Assembly: GCA_022495995.1 (NCBI GenBank) | Contig: JAFEMH010000072.1 | Location: 62,001-126,000 of the forward strand | Length of the DNA stretch: 64,000 nucleotides | Source of the DNA: Adenophora triphylla var. japonica | Taxonomy: Eukaryota; Streptophyta; Magnoliopsida; Asterales; Campanulaceae | Direction: 5' to 3' | In this document: piece after piece, positions 43,618-55,933 of the stretch | Position numbering within the stretch: position 1 is the first letter of the stretch | How the letters are laid out: every line of letters begins with the position of its first letter | Notes under the pieces: generated by a model | Told to the model about the DNA's origin: nothing | Databases searched by the model: none | Seen by the model: only the letters and a program-made list of their open reading frames with translations | Program-made: the position numbers and the translations under genes

Positions 43618-44155
43618 TCATGTTGATTTTGGACCCACTTATTAACAACTGATAGTACATGAACTCATTACTCAATAACAATTGTGCATTAGAATACAAA
43701 AATGAACGACAAACAAAAAAAAAATCTAAAATGAACGGTAATTTTCTTTTAAGATTTTAATCGTTGATTGATTAAGAATAAATTTAAAATTATTTTTGAT
43801 CATTTGGAACAAACGTCATAATAGATTTTTCAAGAAAATGAATACTACTTCTTCTAAAGAAAATCAAAAGAGTGTTGAATAATCTAAAATACTAATTAGA
43901 CCCCCACTATGAACAGTTGAATGAACAGTTTCAAGCGGCGAATTTCCCATTTTGCCCTCATACATTTGTCCCTTTCCCATTTTGCCCTTAAAAAAATTAA
44001 TTAAAAAAAAAATTAAAAACAAAAAAAAAAACCGTATCCTTGAACACGGGCATATACTAGTCATTAATATTGTAAGCGTCATTGATATTGCTAAAATGAT
44101 GATAATATTAAAGAATGCAACGATAGTGTTGACGATAGTGTTGAAAAGTGTCACG
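43618..44155. other. AT-rich intergenic DNA
   Basis: Between elements F and G. No gene, MITE or RNA is recognised; a TTTGCCCTxA-type pair (CCCATTTTGCCCT, near 43946 and 43977) is the only repeat noticed. Confidence 0.45.
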
Positions 44156-44160
44156 ATAAT

Positions 44161-44767
44161 TGTTGTGGGCATTTTTTGACATGACGACATCTTCAGTTGA
44201 TCCTGCATAACGAGATGTCATTACACTGTAAGTATTGTTTTAAATATTTACTTGTCCAATATTTCCTAATATTATTATTCTTATTTTTCAGTAATTAAGA
44301 GAGGAATGCGGAAACAACCTTCAAGCACGTTCAACAGACCTTCAAACGGCTAGGGCGACTTGGTCTCACGGAGGTTGAAAAGATAAACCACAATGCCGAG
44401 ATTGTAGGAACCATATTTGACTCTTTCTTAGTTACTTGTATTTAAGGGGAAATGGAGACGGAAAATGACACTCATGCTCATACGCACACACTTTACACAC
44501 AAACTCTTGTAATCCTCTCAATTATCCTCCGAAGCTGTAATTGTGATCATTATAGTGGAACCTTTAAGGTTGGAGACCTAACTCCCGGGGTTTTTTCCAA
44601 AGAGGTTATCACCTCCTAGGTTTTCCTCGTTAACAAATCGCGTTGTCATTGTCTCGTTTTTCATTTTCTTGTTCCATATAATCGAATTCCATAGTTCCCT
44701 CCTTATTATTCAATCCACACACTAAACATAGTTAAGATTCTACTCTATTGTTATTTCTACCAAAACA
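44161..44767 (+). repeat. Element G 5' LTR (607 bp)
   Basis: TTGTTGTGGG to CCAAAACA. Identical layout to 53338-53944, differences concentrated at its first 60 bp. Confidence 0.9.
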
Positions 44768-44770
44768 ATT

Positions 44771-44787
44771 TGGCGCCCACCGAGGGG
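44771..44787 (+). other. Element G primer-binding site
   Basis: TGGCGCCCACCGAGGGG, three bases after the LTR; typical of Tat-type plant gypsy elements. Confidence 0.9.
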
Positions 44788-44834
44788 CCTCGTGGTTTAT
44801 CGGTTATTTGAAACATTTCCTAATCGAATTCACT

Positions 44835-46440
44835 ATGTACGCACCCACCAATGTGTCCACCGCCGGCAAAGGTCCCACCGTTGTTCCCACATCGGGAGGT
44901 AGAACCGGCTTGTTACCACCGCCTCCTCGGACCGGATCTCGGCCCGGCTCAACCTACGAAGACTCCACAAAAGGGCGACCTCTTCCAATGCAGATGCGAC
45001 ATCAGGAGTATCCTAACCAGGTTGAATCGAAAGGTTGGACCGGCAAGATAACAATTCGAAGGTGTTGACCAATTCCATGATTAAGATGCGAAAGACCCAA
45101 CAACTCATAGCATCTCGGCTTGAAAACATATCACCACTGCGCGCAAGGGTTCTCAACTTTGACAACTCAGGAGGATCTACATTTCGTAATGAATTCATTC
45201 CAATGGGCAATCCTCCTCCGTGACATCTTTCATGATGTCAACATCTTTGCCCGGGGACACCCCTTTGACACTATCTTCTGCAGAATTCACTCCATTCATC
45301 CCATTTATAGGCAAAGACTGGCCGTCACGACTACTACGGACAACTCTGGTTTGCTTAATAATCTTTTCAATAATAATAATTTCAATCGTATTCCTATGGT
45401 GACCCTTTTGCGAAACCCACTAGCTAAACAGATGCGGGATCTCGGAGAATTAGTAATGAACGTGCAGGTGTGACTCCTCCAATTCAACCAAGAACGCAAA
45501 CGCTACAATCGGTCTCGGTTTGTCCCAAAGCAATTGCAAATGTCGACATACCGAAGCGCTTGATGTACCATCTATGAAGTTGTACGACGGCACCACGGAC
45601 CCCGGAGGAGCACGTGGCACACTATCAAGAAAAGATGGACATAATCCATATTCCACTTCAATTCCGGAGGCTTGCTTATGCGGGGATTTGGATCCACCTT
45701 ATCTGGACCGGCTCTCAAATGGTTGATTAGGCAACCCTAGGTTCAATTGGTTCATACGCCCGGCTCATCAACATGTTCTATAACCAATTCTCATGCGATC
45801 GACAATTTGAAAGGTTGACAAGTGACCTTTACAATGTAACTCAGCGGCTAATGAAACCACTAAAGGATTACGTCCACCGGTTCAATAAAGAGGTGCTGGA
45901 AATTCCCAATCTTGACATGTCGACGGCCACGAAGCATTCAAAATGGGGTTGAAGAAAGATTCGCAGTATTACCAAGATTTGGTAATGACTCCTTGTAAGC
46001 GGTGGAGGAAGTCGGGAGCGGGGCATTGAGATTCATAAGACCGGAGGAAGATGAGCTGCGAAGATCAAAGTCATCATCCAAGACGTCGACATATGACCAT
46101 CCCGATAGAGAGACCGAATCGTCCCATCGCGAAACAACCGTCCCAATCCTTATCCGAGAATTGACACTAGCAAAATTAATTCAATAGACGGTGAGGATGA
46201 AGATAATGATAATGTGCCTAACATTTCGATTATTGTTTTTCTCGTTGATATTTCGGTGTACTTTGCGCAATGGGCAACCTGGGAGACAAAGCCGGATGGC
46301 CAAAGAAAACGGACAAAACCACGGGATGGCGTGACAAATCAAAATGGTATGCTTACCATGAAGACTTTGGGCATGTTATCAAGATCGCATCGCATTAAGA
46401 AAGGAGATCGGTTACTTGCTCTCGAAAGGACATCTTAAGG
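44835..46440 (+). pseudogene. Element G gag
   Basis: Probable start MYAPTNVSTAGKGP at 44835. Pieces in several frames: a Pro-rich N-terminus (to 45068), MKLYDGTTDPGG (about 45570) and ACLCG of the Retrotrans_gag capsid, then PEEDELRRSKSS (about 46040). A degenerate YHEDFGHVI knuckle-like stretch is split between frames near 46350-46440. More than six breaks. Identity as a Tat Gag is inferred from these blocks and the position. Confidence 0.7.
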
Positions 46441-46528
46441 AGTCTGTTGGGATCCGTAAAGAAGAAAGGCGAAAGTACGAAGCTCCTCATGAAGCTGAAA
46501 GACCGGTTTCTCCCAAAGATCAACAAAG

Positions 46529-47147
46529 GTGATCAACTTCATTAGTGGAGGCTCGAAATATGTGGAACATCCTATTCTCGCCGCAAAACGACATGCTAAG
46601 GAGTCAAAGATGAAAAGCCGGAGAGACGGCCCGGGATGTCGATACCTTGCCCAGACTCCAATTGTCTTTGATGAAAGTGATCGTGATAACTTGCCGGAAC
46701 CCCATCATGACGGCCTGGTCATTTCCTTGCAGATCGCTAACTGTACCATACGACGTATTACGGTAGATGGGGGCGGCTCGAGTCAATCTTATTATGTTGG
46801 GTACCCTTAAAGAAATGAACATCCCGGAATCGGAGATTGTCAAAAAATCTTCGATCTTTGGTAGGCTTCGGTGGCGAAGTCAAAGAAACAGTGGGGAGAT
46901 AAAGCTTCCAATATACTCAAAGGGCCTCAACACCGTGGAACGGTTTTGTGTAATTGATTGCGCAACATCTTACAATGTAATTCTTGGAAGACCGTGGATT
47001 CATGGAATGAAGGCCGTACCCTCCACTTACCATCAATGTGTGAAGTTTCCAACACCTTGGGGTGTCGCTAAGATTTACGGTGATCAACAGTGGCAGGAAT
47101 GTTACAAAACTTCAATGAAGGCGTCTACATCTCCAAAACAAGCATAG
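46529..47147 (+). pseudogene. Element G protease region
   Basis: Two overlapping pieces: 46529-46810 (INFISGGSKYVEHP, then IRRITVDGGGSS, where the family active site VDxGSS lies) and 46767-47147 (LKEMNIPESEI, VIDCATSYNVILGRPWIH, and FPTPWGVAKIYGDQQ). The Asp-Gly pair and the ILGRPW block identify a gypsy aspartic protease. A frameshift splits it immediately after the active site. Confidence 0.75.
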
Positions 47148-47334
47148 CAATTACCGAAGAAAGTACGTGAAGTCTGGAAGCTAGGGAGGATGATGTGAAA
47201 GAAGTATTGTTAGATCCTTCCAACCCGGACATCAAAGTACTTATTGGCACCGACATATCGTCGAGATATAGAGGAGAAGCTTGTGAACCTATTAAGAAGC
47301 GAGTAATAAAAGTTTCGCTTGGAAACATGATGAC

Positions 47335-48540
47335 ATGACCGGCATTAGCAAAGATGTCATCACTCACAAACTTAACATAGATCCCGGCTTCAAACCGGTG
47401 CACCGAAACGTAGAAAGTTTGCGAAACCGAAATCGGATCATCAAGGAGGAGGTAGAGCGCTTACTCAAAGCCAACATGATACGAGAGGTCGATTATCCAA
47501 GATGGTTGGCAAATGTGGTTGTGGTAGAGAAGAGAAACGGGAAATGGCGAGTTTGCGTCGACTTCACCGAGCTTAAATAAGGCACCGCCCAAAAGATCCT
47601 TTCCCTTTGCCGCACATAGATTCATTAGTTGATGCCACCTCAGTCACGAACTCCTCACATTCATGGACGCGTCCTCGGGATTTCAACAAATTCGGATGGA
47701 ACCATCGACCAAGAAAACACTGCCTTCATAACCCCTCGAGGTATTTATTGTTATATTGCCATGCCTTTTGGACTAAAAAATGCGGGTGCAACGTATCAAA
47801 GGCTCGTCAACAAGATGTTTAAGGATCGGATTGGGGACACAATGGAGGTATACATCGACGACATGGTTGTTAAGTCTAAGAAGGCCGAGGACCACATTAG
47901 CAATCTCTCTCAAGCCTTTGACATCTTGGATTGTTTCAATATGAAACTTAATCCGGCTAAATGCAACTTCGGAATGAAAGCCGGCAAGTTTTTGGGCTAT
48001 ATGGTCACTAAAAGAGGCATTGAAGCCGCCCTGGAACAAATACGCGCCATTCTCAACCTGTCATCACCTCAATCTGTCAAGGACGTCCAAAGACTAACGG
48101 GAAAAATTGCCGCACTCACTAGATTCATTTCAAAATCCTCGAGACCGATGCAAACCTTTCTACGACATCTTAAGAAAGAACAAAAAGTTTCAATGGGAGG
48201 ACCAACATGAAAAAGCTTTTCAGAACTCAAAACTTACTTGTCGACACCTCCCTTATTGGCCAAACCTCGGATAGAAGAACATCTTTACATCTACCTAGCA
48301 TTATCCGAAGGCGCTGTAAGTGCGGATCTTGATAACGAACGAGATGGCAATCGGCAACCCATCTACTATATAAGTAAGACACTTTTAGATCTTTGAGACC
48401 GGGTATTCTCATTTACAAAAATTAATTTTAGCTTTGATAATCGCATTCATTAAATTAAGGCACTATTTTGAAACACATACTATTATTGTACGCACTAACT
48501 ATCCTATTAAGAATGTCATGAGAAAACCGGAGATGTCGGT
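47335..48540 (+). pseudogene. Element G reverse transcriptase
   Basis: First part (47335-47580): [51 protein letters not shown]. Two frame changes near 47580-47640 hide the DPFPLP and FMDASSG blocks. Second part (47700-48210): KTAFITPRGIYCYIAMPFGL, YQRLVNKMF, YIDDMVVKS with the YIDD box, LNPAKCNFG and LGYMVTKRGIEA. The connection domain follows with stops to about 48540. Confidence 0.86.
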
Positions 48541-48545
48541 GTCGA

Positions 48546-49147
48546 ATGGCGAAATGGTCTGTACGATTAAGCACATACGACATCAAGTACGAGCCTAGAA
48601 CCGCAATAAAATCTCGAAGCCCTGGCAGATTTTGTGGCCGATTTCACCCAACCCTACAACAAGAGGTGGAATTGGAAGTACAGCAACTTCAAGATGATGA
48701 CATTCTAAAAATTTGGACTCTCTACACGGACGGTGCTTCCAACATGAGAGGTACAGGTCTTGGAGTTGTACTAAAATCGCCACAAGGGGACATAATACCA
48801 CAATCTATCGGTTGCGGCTTCAAGGCTACCAACAATGAAGCGAGTACGAGGCACTTATCGCAGTTTAACGGCCCAAGACTTAGATGTCAAGCATATCCAG
48901 GGTGTTCATGGATTCACTACTAATTGTTAATCAATACAATGGGTCCTACGTCGCGAAAAATGCTAAAATGATGACATATTTGGAAATTGTAAAAATTATT
49001 TCGGCCAAATTCAAAACATTTTCCTTGGAACAAATCCCGCGAGAAGAAAATTCTCAAGGCGATGCTTTGGCAAATTTGGGTTCGGCCTTCAAAAGCTTCT
49101 CACAAACCAATATCCCAATCGTGCATGTTGACATCCCAAAGAATTGA
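48546..49147 (+). pseudogene. Element G RNase H
   Basis: LYTDGASNMRGTGLGVVL shows the first catalytic Asp; KATNNEA the Glu site. The frame changes near 48860-48890; the second piece has MDSLLIVNQYNGSY (second Asp), IPREENSQGDALANLGS (last Asp). Broken by the frame change. Confidence 0.8.
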
Positions 49148-49405
49148 CAATCTCGAGATGTTCGTCCTAGATGTTGGCATACCTTCCTCTCTGCATCAAC
49201 CTCTTGGACGGCCCCTATTATCAAGTATCTCTTAGATGATACGATCCCAGATTGAGGAGAAGAATGCGAGAGCCTTCGGGGTAAGAGTATCTAAATATGT
49301 ACTTATTGATAATCTCTTGTTTAGAAAATCTGCTGCAGTCACTACTTAAGGTGTCTAGAAGCGGATAGAGCCCATCGAGGTTCTCAAGGAGCTGCATGAA
49401 GGAGA

Positions 49406-50427
49406 TTGTGGAAATCATACCGGGGCGTAAGTTTACATACTAAAGCTCTAAGGTTGGGCTATTTCTGGCCCACAATGAGAAAAGACGCCATTGACTACGC
49501 AAAGAAATGCGATTCTGTCGGCGACATGGGGACATCCTGCACCCGGCACCAATTGCTACATCCTATCCTGTCACCTTGGCCGTTTATGGTTTGGGAATGG
49601 ACATTGTAGGAAAACTTCCCAGAGCACCGGGGGACGAGTATTTCTTTTGGCCATGACAGACTACTTTTCTAAGTGGGTAGAGGCCGAGGCATATGTGCAA
49701 GTTCGTGATAAAGAAGTAATATCTTTTATCAAAAGGAACATATTTAGCCGATTTGGAATTCCATCGAAATAATTTGTGACAACGGCTCTCGGTTCATCGG
49801 CAAGAGGACCCAAGATTTCTTGACGGCTTGGGGTGTTAAGATGGTAACGTCTTCGCTGTTCACCCTCAAGCCAATGGACGAGGCGAGTCTAGCAACAAAA
49901 TAATAATCAGCAACTTAAAAAAGAGACTAAACCAAAAAGGACGTTGGGCGGAAGAATTACCAATGGTCCTATGGGCTGGCCGACAGACGACATCTAAGAA
50001 TGCTACCGGTCAAACCCCTATTCACTTGTATTTGGAATCGAATCTGTTATTCCAGCGAAGTCCTTGTACCTACGGCAAGATACGGCTTGCTTACATCCGA
50101 AAATAATAAAGACATCTTGATACATTCCTGGATACCGTGGACGAGCTAAGGGATATGGCCAAAGTTCGCATGGCGCATATCGAAAGGGTAGCCCGATCAT
50201 ACAATAAAAACGTCGGGGTCGAAGGTTTCAAGTAGGAGACTTAGTCCTACGAAAGGCATTCCAAAATACCAAGAAGTCCAATGCGGGCAAGCTCGCCCCA
50301 AAATGGGAGGGACCACTACTTGATAGATGCACAAGCCGGAAAAGGAGCATATCGCCTTGCAACCTTGGATGGCCAAATGATACCCCGAAGTTGGAACGCC
50401 ATTCATCTCAAAAGGTATTACATTTAA
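49406..50427 (+). pseudogene. Element G integrase
   Basis: Pieces in several frames: LGYFWPTMRKDA (zinc-binding end), MTDYFSKWVEAEAY with the second core block, RFGIPSK, then ITDNGSRFIGK-type catalytic Asp region (about 49770-49810), PIHLY region and a C-terminal tail with MIPRSWNAIHLKRYY-like ending. First core block is lost in a frame change near 49590. No intact DDE triad can be read in one frame. Confidence 0.72.
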
Positions 50428-50429
50428 AT

Positions 50430-51180
50430 ATGACTTCCCAGGAACTCATCTTTCCAGGTATGAATCGTATTTTAATTCTTTTCTCCTATGTATCTTTTTA
50501 ATTATTTACATGATAAGATGTCTCTAACATGCTTTGTGAGAGACGTCAACCTTAGTTGGCGTCCGTTTTTAACGTGTTTCTATCTTATGAGGTATTGACA
50601 CATTTACGTAGGGACATATCGAAAGCATGCAAAGAACAACGATTCCTCCTCCGTTAGAGGCCGGCCATCTCTTCTCAAGTAAAGGTACACAATCCCTTCT
50701 AAGGTTTAAAGAGTTAATTACCTCTTTCTAAAGAAGTTAGGTTACCACACCTTCGCCTGGAGCGCAAGTTATCTCACTAATTGAGGTGTGGGGTGGGCCT
50801 ATATGGGTAAACTCATATAGCTTACCCATTCCCACTCAGTTAGATGATTGATCTTAAGCATTATTCTTATGGTTATGACATATTCGTGTGATCTAAGTAT
50901 CTACGGTTTATGGCATATACGTGTCATCTAAGTATCTACGGTTTATGACATCTACATGTCATCCTAAATACCTATTATTCTGACATACTATCATGTCACC
51001 ATATGTGAAAAACATACGAAAAATTATCCAAAAAAAGAAACAAGCCTTGACGTGCTTGAAAACCATTAGACCATAACTAAACTAAAATAACCATAATGTA
51101 TCCAAACCACCAAAGTAAAAGTGCGAAAGTGTTGAACCAACCCAACACTTAAAAGATTGTCTTTGGCCCTTAAGGACCTA
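50430..51180 (+). other. Spacer after element G integrase
   Basis: Non-coding. Contains a degenerate tandem repeat (50871-51000, unit about 35 bp, three and a half copies, core ATCTAAGTATCTACGGTTTATG). Otherwise nothing recognised. Confidence 0.6.
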
Positions 51181-53026
51181 TTACAAACCAAACCAAAATA
51201 AAAATTGTCTTAAGGGACTCCGCCCCAAGTAATCATCAACAAAATACCAAAGAACCAAATTGTTTTTACCTTCTTTTTTGTTTAGGTGGCTTACACAGCC
51301 GCAGGTGTTGTACCGGGTGTCACTTCTCCAACCGTTAGTGCATCTGGACAATTGTTTCATATGGACTTGATGACACCTCGCCCTCGTCCCCCACCTCACC
51401 GTTAACTTGGATAGATAGGCACATTCCCTGTGAATATCCCGAGCACCACCTTTCCTTCTTGGTATTCCTTCATCATTTTCACCTTGCATTGAGAAACGCT
51501 TCATCTTTGCGGCCGGTTTACAAGAATTCCTCACCTCTGCTATCTCCTTGTTGTGATCATCTTCACTTTTCGCCAAACTATTCAACAAGTCCTTAGCTAT
51601 CTGCTCTTGTTCTCCCGGCGATTTGCTTAGTTGCTCTATTATCTTCTCACATTCCTTCACTTTATTATCGATACCAACTTCTCCTTCTTGACCAAAGCAA
51701 TATCCGCTTTGGATTTCTTCTTCACCAATTCAACTTCTTTTGTCAACTCCTCCACGTATCCTACGCCGAAAAATAACATCCCGATATTACTAAAAGTTAT
51801 CACAACCTTTGAAACTATTAAATATTCAATTAATGATGTCTCACCCTAGATGCCAGGCTCATAAATCTCTTCTTGAACTCCCCGACGAGTCCATCAAAAG
51901 AGTCTCCAACCTCGATCACTTCCTCTTGGCCGCCTTTTCTTTTCCTCACCCTAGAACCCAATCCCCCGCTTTCATCAAGAATAGGACTCTTCTTAGGAGC
52001 GGGTGGAGGTTTCTTTTCGCCTTGACAATGGGCTCGAAAGCAAGGCCTCGATATCCTCCGGATCAAAGTCGACCACGAAGCTATCGGTTTGGAGACTGCA
52101 TGGACATAGAGATATTGTCAATAACAAATAACACATCAAATTAATGACAGGTTATCAAAGGTAACAGGATGCCAAGCTTACCAAGAGACATTATTACGTA
52201 AGTTGAAGCCTTTATATCCTGCAGGACGGTCGACGAAACTTCCAGCAAACCTTTGGGAGATCTCTTATCAAGAGGGAGATTGAAAAACTCTTCGATTTTT
52301 GCTAAAGTATCTTTTGCGGCGGAAATAACTCTCCCCGATCAATATCTACATGAAAGCAAAAACAATTACAATTCGGTTTGTCTCAAGAACAGAAATCACA
52401 AGAGTAAGAATTTAAGTACCTCCCTGGTTCCATTGCTTCGACATCTCATCCTTCTCACCGATTGACGTCCTATCAACAAAGAAAAACCTATTCTTCCATC
52501 CCCTATCACCGGAGGATGTCTTTGCTCATCAAAGGATTTCTACGACTTCTTTCTAAATAGGTACCGTTTGGAACCAAAAAGTTGAAGATCATAGGAATGG
52601 GCAATTTCGGGGAGCCCTAAGTCTAGTCCGTTTTCTCGGTTTACTTTAAGAACAAAAGCAAATACTCGCCAAGCCATTGGCATAAGTTGAGCATAAGCCG
52701 GTTGAGTTTTTAGAAAGAACTCGGCAACCAACCGTGGGAAAGGGTAGCTAAACCCTAGCAAGAAGGGATATTCGAAGAAGCGGATCCATTTGGGAGAAAC
52801 ATGGTCGACCTAAGTTTTATGGAAAAAGGATGAAAAATTACACCACTTGGGAAACAACATTGTTGTTTTATGGTCTCTATTTGAGAATCATTAAACAAAC
52901 AAGTTTCTTCGACGGAGTTTAGTGAGAAGATTTGCGCAAACAAAGTCGTCGAGATTAATCTCTACGGGACCTTGTGGGGATGACGCTTTCTTGGGTTTGG
53001 AAGCGAGACATCCTGGTTTTACCCAT
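51181..53026 (-). pseudogene. Antisense ORF region of element G (gypsy-type transposon domain)
   Basis: Reads opposite to gag-pol. Starts near 53026 after a pyrimidine-rich leader. Pieces: 52943-52755, 52761-52540 (GFSYPFPRLVAEFFLKTQPAY, QLMPMAWRVFAFVLKV), 52066-51830 and 51660-51181 (ECEKIIEQLSKSPGEQEQIA, a Lys/Glu-rich coiled-coil stretch). The PFP...A.Q..P.AWR pattern resembles the putative gypsy-type transposon domain that Tat elements encode in an antisense ORF. Several frame breaks. Function unknown. Confidence 0.62.
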
Positions 53027-53323
53027 GGTTGACAAAGCAAAAAGAGAAGAATAAACAAAGGAAGAAGGTCGAGAGATGGAGTGATTTTACCTTGAAAGCG
53101 AACGGCGCCGTGGGCGAAAGGAGGTGAAAAGAAGATTTGAGAAGATAAGTTTTCTCAAGCGGTTAATAAAAAGGAAAAAGAATCCCTTTTCAAAATTAAC
53201 TCTCTCCCAACCGTTCATTTCATCGCCACGTCTCCCAAGAACGTCCCATCGGGCGAGTAACGGTTGGGTCATTAATTCAAAAGGAAAAACATTTTGCCTC
53301 TTGATTGCCTACATAGTCAAATG

Positions 53324-53337
53324 TTTTTGGGGACAAA
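53324..53337 (+). other. Element G polypurine tract
   Basis: TTTTTGGGGACAAA next to the 3' LTR start; a short purine tract after a T run. Confidence 0.65.
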
Positions 53338-53944
53338 TTGTTGTGGGCATTTTTTGACATGACGACATCTTGGTGATCCCGCATAACGAATTGTCATTAC
53401 CTTTGTAAGTATTGTTTTAAATATTTACTTGTCCAATATTTCCTAATATTATTATTCTTATTTTTCAAGAATTAAGAGAGGAATGCGGAAACAACCTTCA
53501 AGCACGTTCAACAGACCTTCAAACGGCTAGGGCGACTTGGTCTCACGGAGGTTAAAAAGATAAACCACAATGCCGAGATTGTAGGAACCATATTTGACTC
53601 TTTCTTAGTTACTTGTATTTAAGGGGAAATGGAGACGGAAAATGACACTCATGCTCATACGCACACACTTTACACACAAACTCTTGTAATCCTCTCCATT
53701 ATCTTCCGAAGTTGTAATTGTGATCATTATAGTGGAACCTTTAAGGTTGGAGACCTAACTCCCGGGGTTTTTTCCAAAGAGGTTATCACCTCCTAGGTTT
53801 TCCTCGTTAACAAATCGCGTTGTCATTGTCTCGTTTTTCATTTTCTTGTTCCATATAATCGAATTCCATAGTTCCCTCCTTATTATTCAATCCACACACT
53901 AAACATAGTTAAGATTCTACTCTATTGTTTTTTCTACCAAAACA
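53338..53944 (+). repeat. Element G 3' LTR (607 bp)
   Basis: TTGTTGTGGG to CCAAAACA, followed by ATAAT, the right target copy. Confidence 0.9.
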
Positions 53945-53949
53945 ATAAT

Positions 53950-54140
53950 GTTAATAACTGACTCTTTATTAATAAGTATCGATTATTCATGATATTGGTA
54001 TTGCTGTTTTCAAATTTAGGGGAAAGCGTTGCCATTTTCGTTTTTAAAACAAAAAAAGAATATTCATGCAAAAAAAAATAAAATTTCTTAATCTATTCAA
54101 AAATATGCTCTTCGAAAATGTTTAACAATGAATTTGGGAC
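53950..54140. other. AT-rich DNA between element G and the inverted repeat
   Basis: Nothing recognised. Confidence 0.4.
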
Positions 54141-54984
54141 AAATATTCGATTTTTTTTTCAAAATATAGGTTTTTAAAAACTTATATATCAAAATAACAT
54201 CTTAAAAAATTTATATACCAAAGTAACACTTTTTATGGTATTCCGGAAGTGGTAATTCCGGAATAAGGTAATCCGGAACTACCATTTCCGGAATTCAAAA
54301 AAAAAAAATTTTTTTTTAAAATCCGGAACTGCCATTTCCGGAATTAATTTTTTTTTTGCAAAACTGAATACTGACAAATTGTGTGAAAAATTGGGATTGA
54401 TTAATTATGTGAGATTTTTAGGGAGTTTCTATTTGAACAATTAAAATTCTATTTGCACAAAGTTTTGTCTTTTCCAAGATGTAATGATGTCAAAAGTTAT
54501 AGTTTAGTTTTCAAAGCATTTATTGATTTCGAAATTTGTGCTTCAAATCCTATAATCTACTATCATAATTCCTCTACATAGTTTCTCTACTGAAATTAAT
54601 TAATTGCATGCTTCTTTCTTTGAATTCCATTAGACCTCATCTCTCCTTTTTTATTTTTTTCTTTCTTATTTTCTGTTTTCTATACAATTTCAGAAATATT
54701 TAATTTATTGATATATAATGAATATTTAATTTCTTTCTTCTTATCAACATTTTATCTCAAATAAAACAATATTTTTATAAATTAATACTCCATTCATTCA
54801 CAGATAAATAGTATATATTTTTTGTTAACTTATTTAAATTTTGACACAAAAGAACAAATAAGGTGACACATTTTTTTTTAATCGGAAGAAGTATTATCAA
54901 AGAATATTTATCAAACAAAGGATTAAAAATCTTTTTTTATTTTAAAAGAAATTGTTAGGGTCTCAAATTAATTAACGCACGTAA

Positions 54985-55174
54985 TTGTATTTCATTATAT
55001 ATCCGCCGTATTTGTATTTACGGCGGTAATATTCGCCGTAAATATAAATACGACGCTACCACATAAGGCGACAAATAAACCGTCGAGCAGCGGCCGTATA
55101 TAGTATTTACGGTGGCCCCGCCTACTACTTACGACGACTGCAAGCCGTCGTAAATAGTGTAATTTCTTGTAGTG
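54985..55174. mobile_element. CACTA (En/Spm) terminal fragment
   Basis: Ends at 55174 with the inverse of CACTACAAGAAATTAC, the usual plant CACTA terminus. Inside are subterminal repeats of the form CGCCGTAAATA in both orientations. The opposite end is not visible to the left, so this is a fragment or a one-ended remnant. Confidence 0.65.
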
Positions 55175-55303
55175 CAAGTGAGTTGAATATATAATTGTCC
55201 AAAATACTATGGATGATTCAAGTGAGTAAAAATAAAATAAAGTAGTAAGAATTTTTTTATATAATTCTACAAAAGGAAGATGATATAAATATTTAAAACA
55301 ATA

Positions 55304-55578
55304 CTCCCTCCGTCCCAGGTTAAGCTTCACCATTTCGGTGAAGCACGCAAATTAAGATAACAATATATATATTCAAAAATAATGGGAGTGAGAGAAGGAT
55401 TGTGAGAGGGAAGAAGTGAGTGGATATGACAAGTGGACCCATAATTTAAATGTGTGAAAGAGAAAAGTTAGTGGATATAATAGAATATTAATAAACCTTT
55501 TTCATTTTAGAAAATGTGAAGCTCATAACGGGACGCCCTTTTGAATAATTGGTGAAGTTTAAGATGTGACGGAGGGAG
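55304..55578. mobile_element. Stowaway-like MITE
   Basis: 275 bp, ends CTCCCTCCGTCCC and GACGGAGGGAG, TA duplication at 55302-55303 and 55579-55580. Confidence 0.85.
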
Positions 55579-55649
55579 TATTCATTATTTGTCATTTTCA
55601 AAATAAAGCAAAGTAAGGCTATAAGAAGAAAGAAATTAAATATTCACTA

Positions 55650-55933
55650 CTCCCTCCGTCCCGCTAATATTAGCACACTTTCCTTTTTGGGCGTCCCGCT
55701 AATATCCGCACACTCCCAAAAAGGAAACTTTATATTAATAAAATATTCACCCAACCCCACTCATTCTCTCTCCTACATTATTTTAATACTCACAACACCA
55801 TTATAATTTATTACACCCTCCACTCATTCTCTCTCCACTCATTCTTTTACACTCACAACATTTTATTAAAATATCATATTTCTTAATTCCCGCGCAAACA
55901 GTGTTTGTGCTAATACTAATGGGACGGAGGGAG
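55650..55933. mobile_element. Stowaway-like MITE in the right arm of the inverted repeat
   Basis: 284 bp, ends CTCCCTCCGTCCCGC and GGGACGGAGGGAG, TA on both sides (55648-55649, 55934-55935). It interrupts the arm, so it came after the inverted repeat formed. Confidence 0.87.

Larger units (their letters stand above)
44161..53944 (+). mobile_element. Element G: Ty3/gypsy retrotransposon, Tat lineage
   Basis: 9.8 kb with 607-bp LTRs about 2.5% different by eye and target duplication ATAAT (44156-44160, 53945-53949), if the LTR starts TTGTTG. Primer site TGGCGCCCACCGAGGGG and the protein motifs (YIDDMVVKS, PAKCNFG, YTDGAS) fit the Tat lineage, as does a 2.7-kb region after integrase with antisense coding. 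Gag-pol is broken by many frameshifts and stops. Confidence 0.9.

Noticed and set aside
54786..54893. Possible degenerate Stowaway (CTCCATTCATTC ... GAAGAAGTA)
   Set aside because: Ends too diverged to call.
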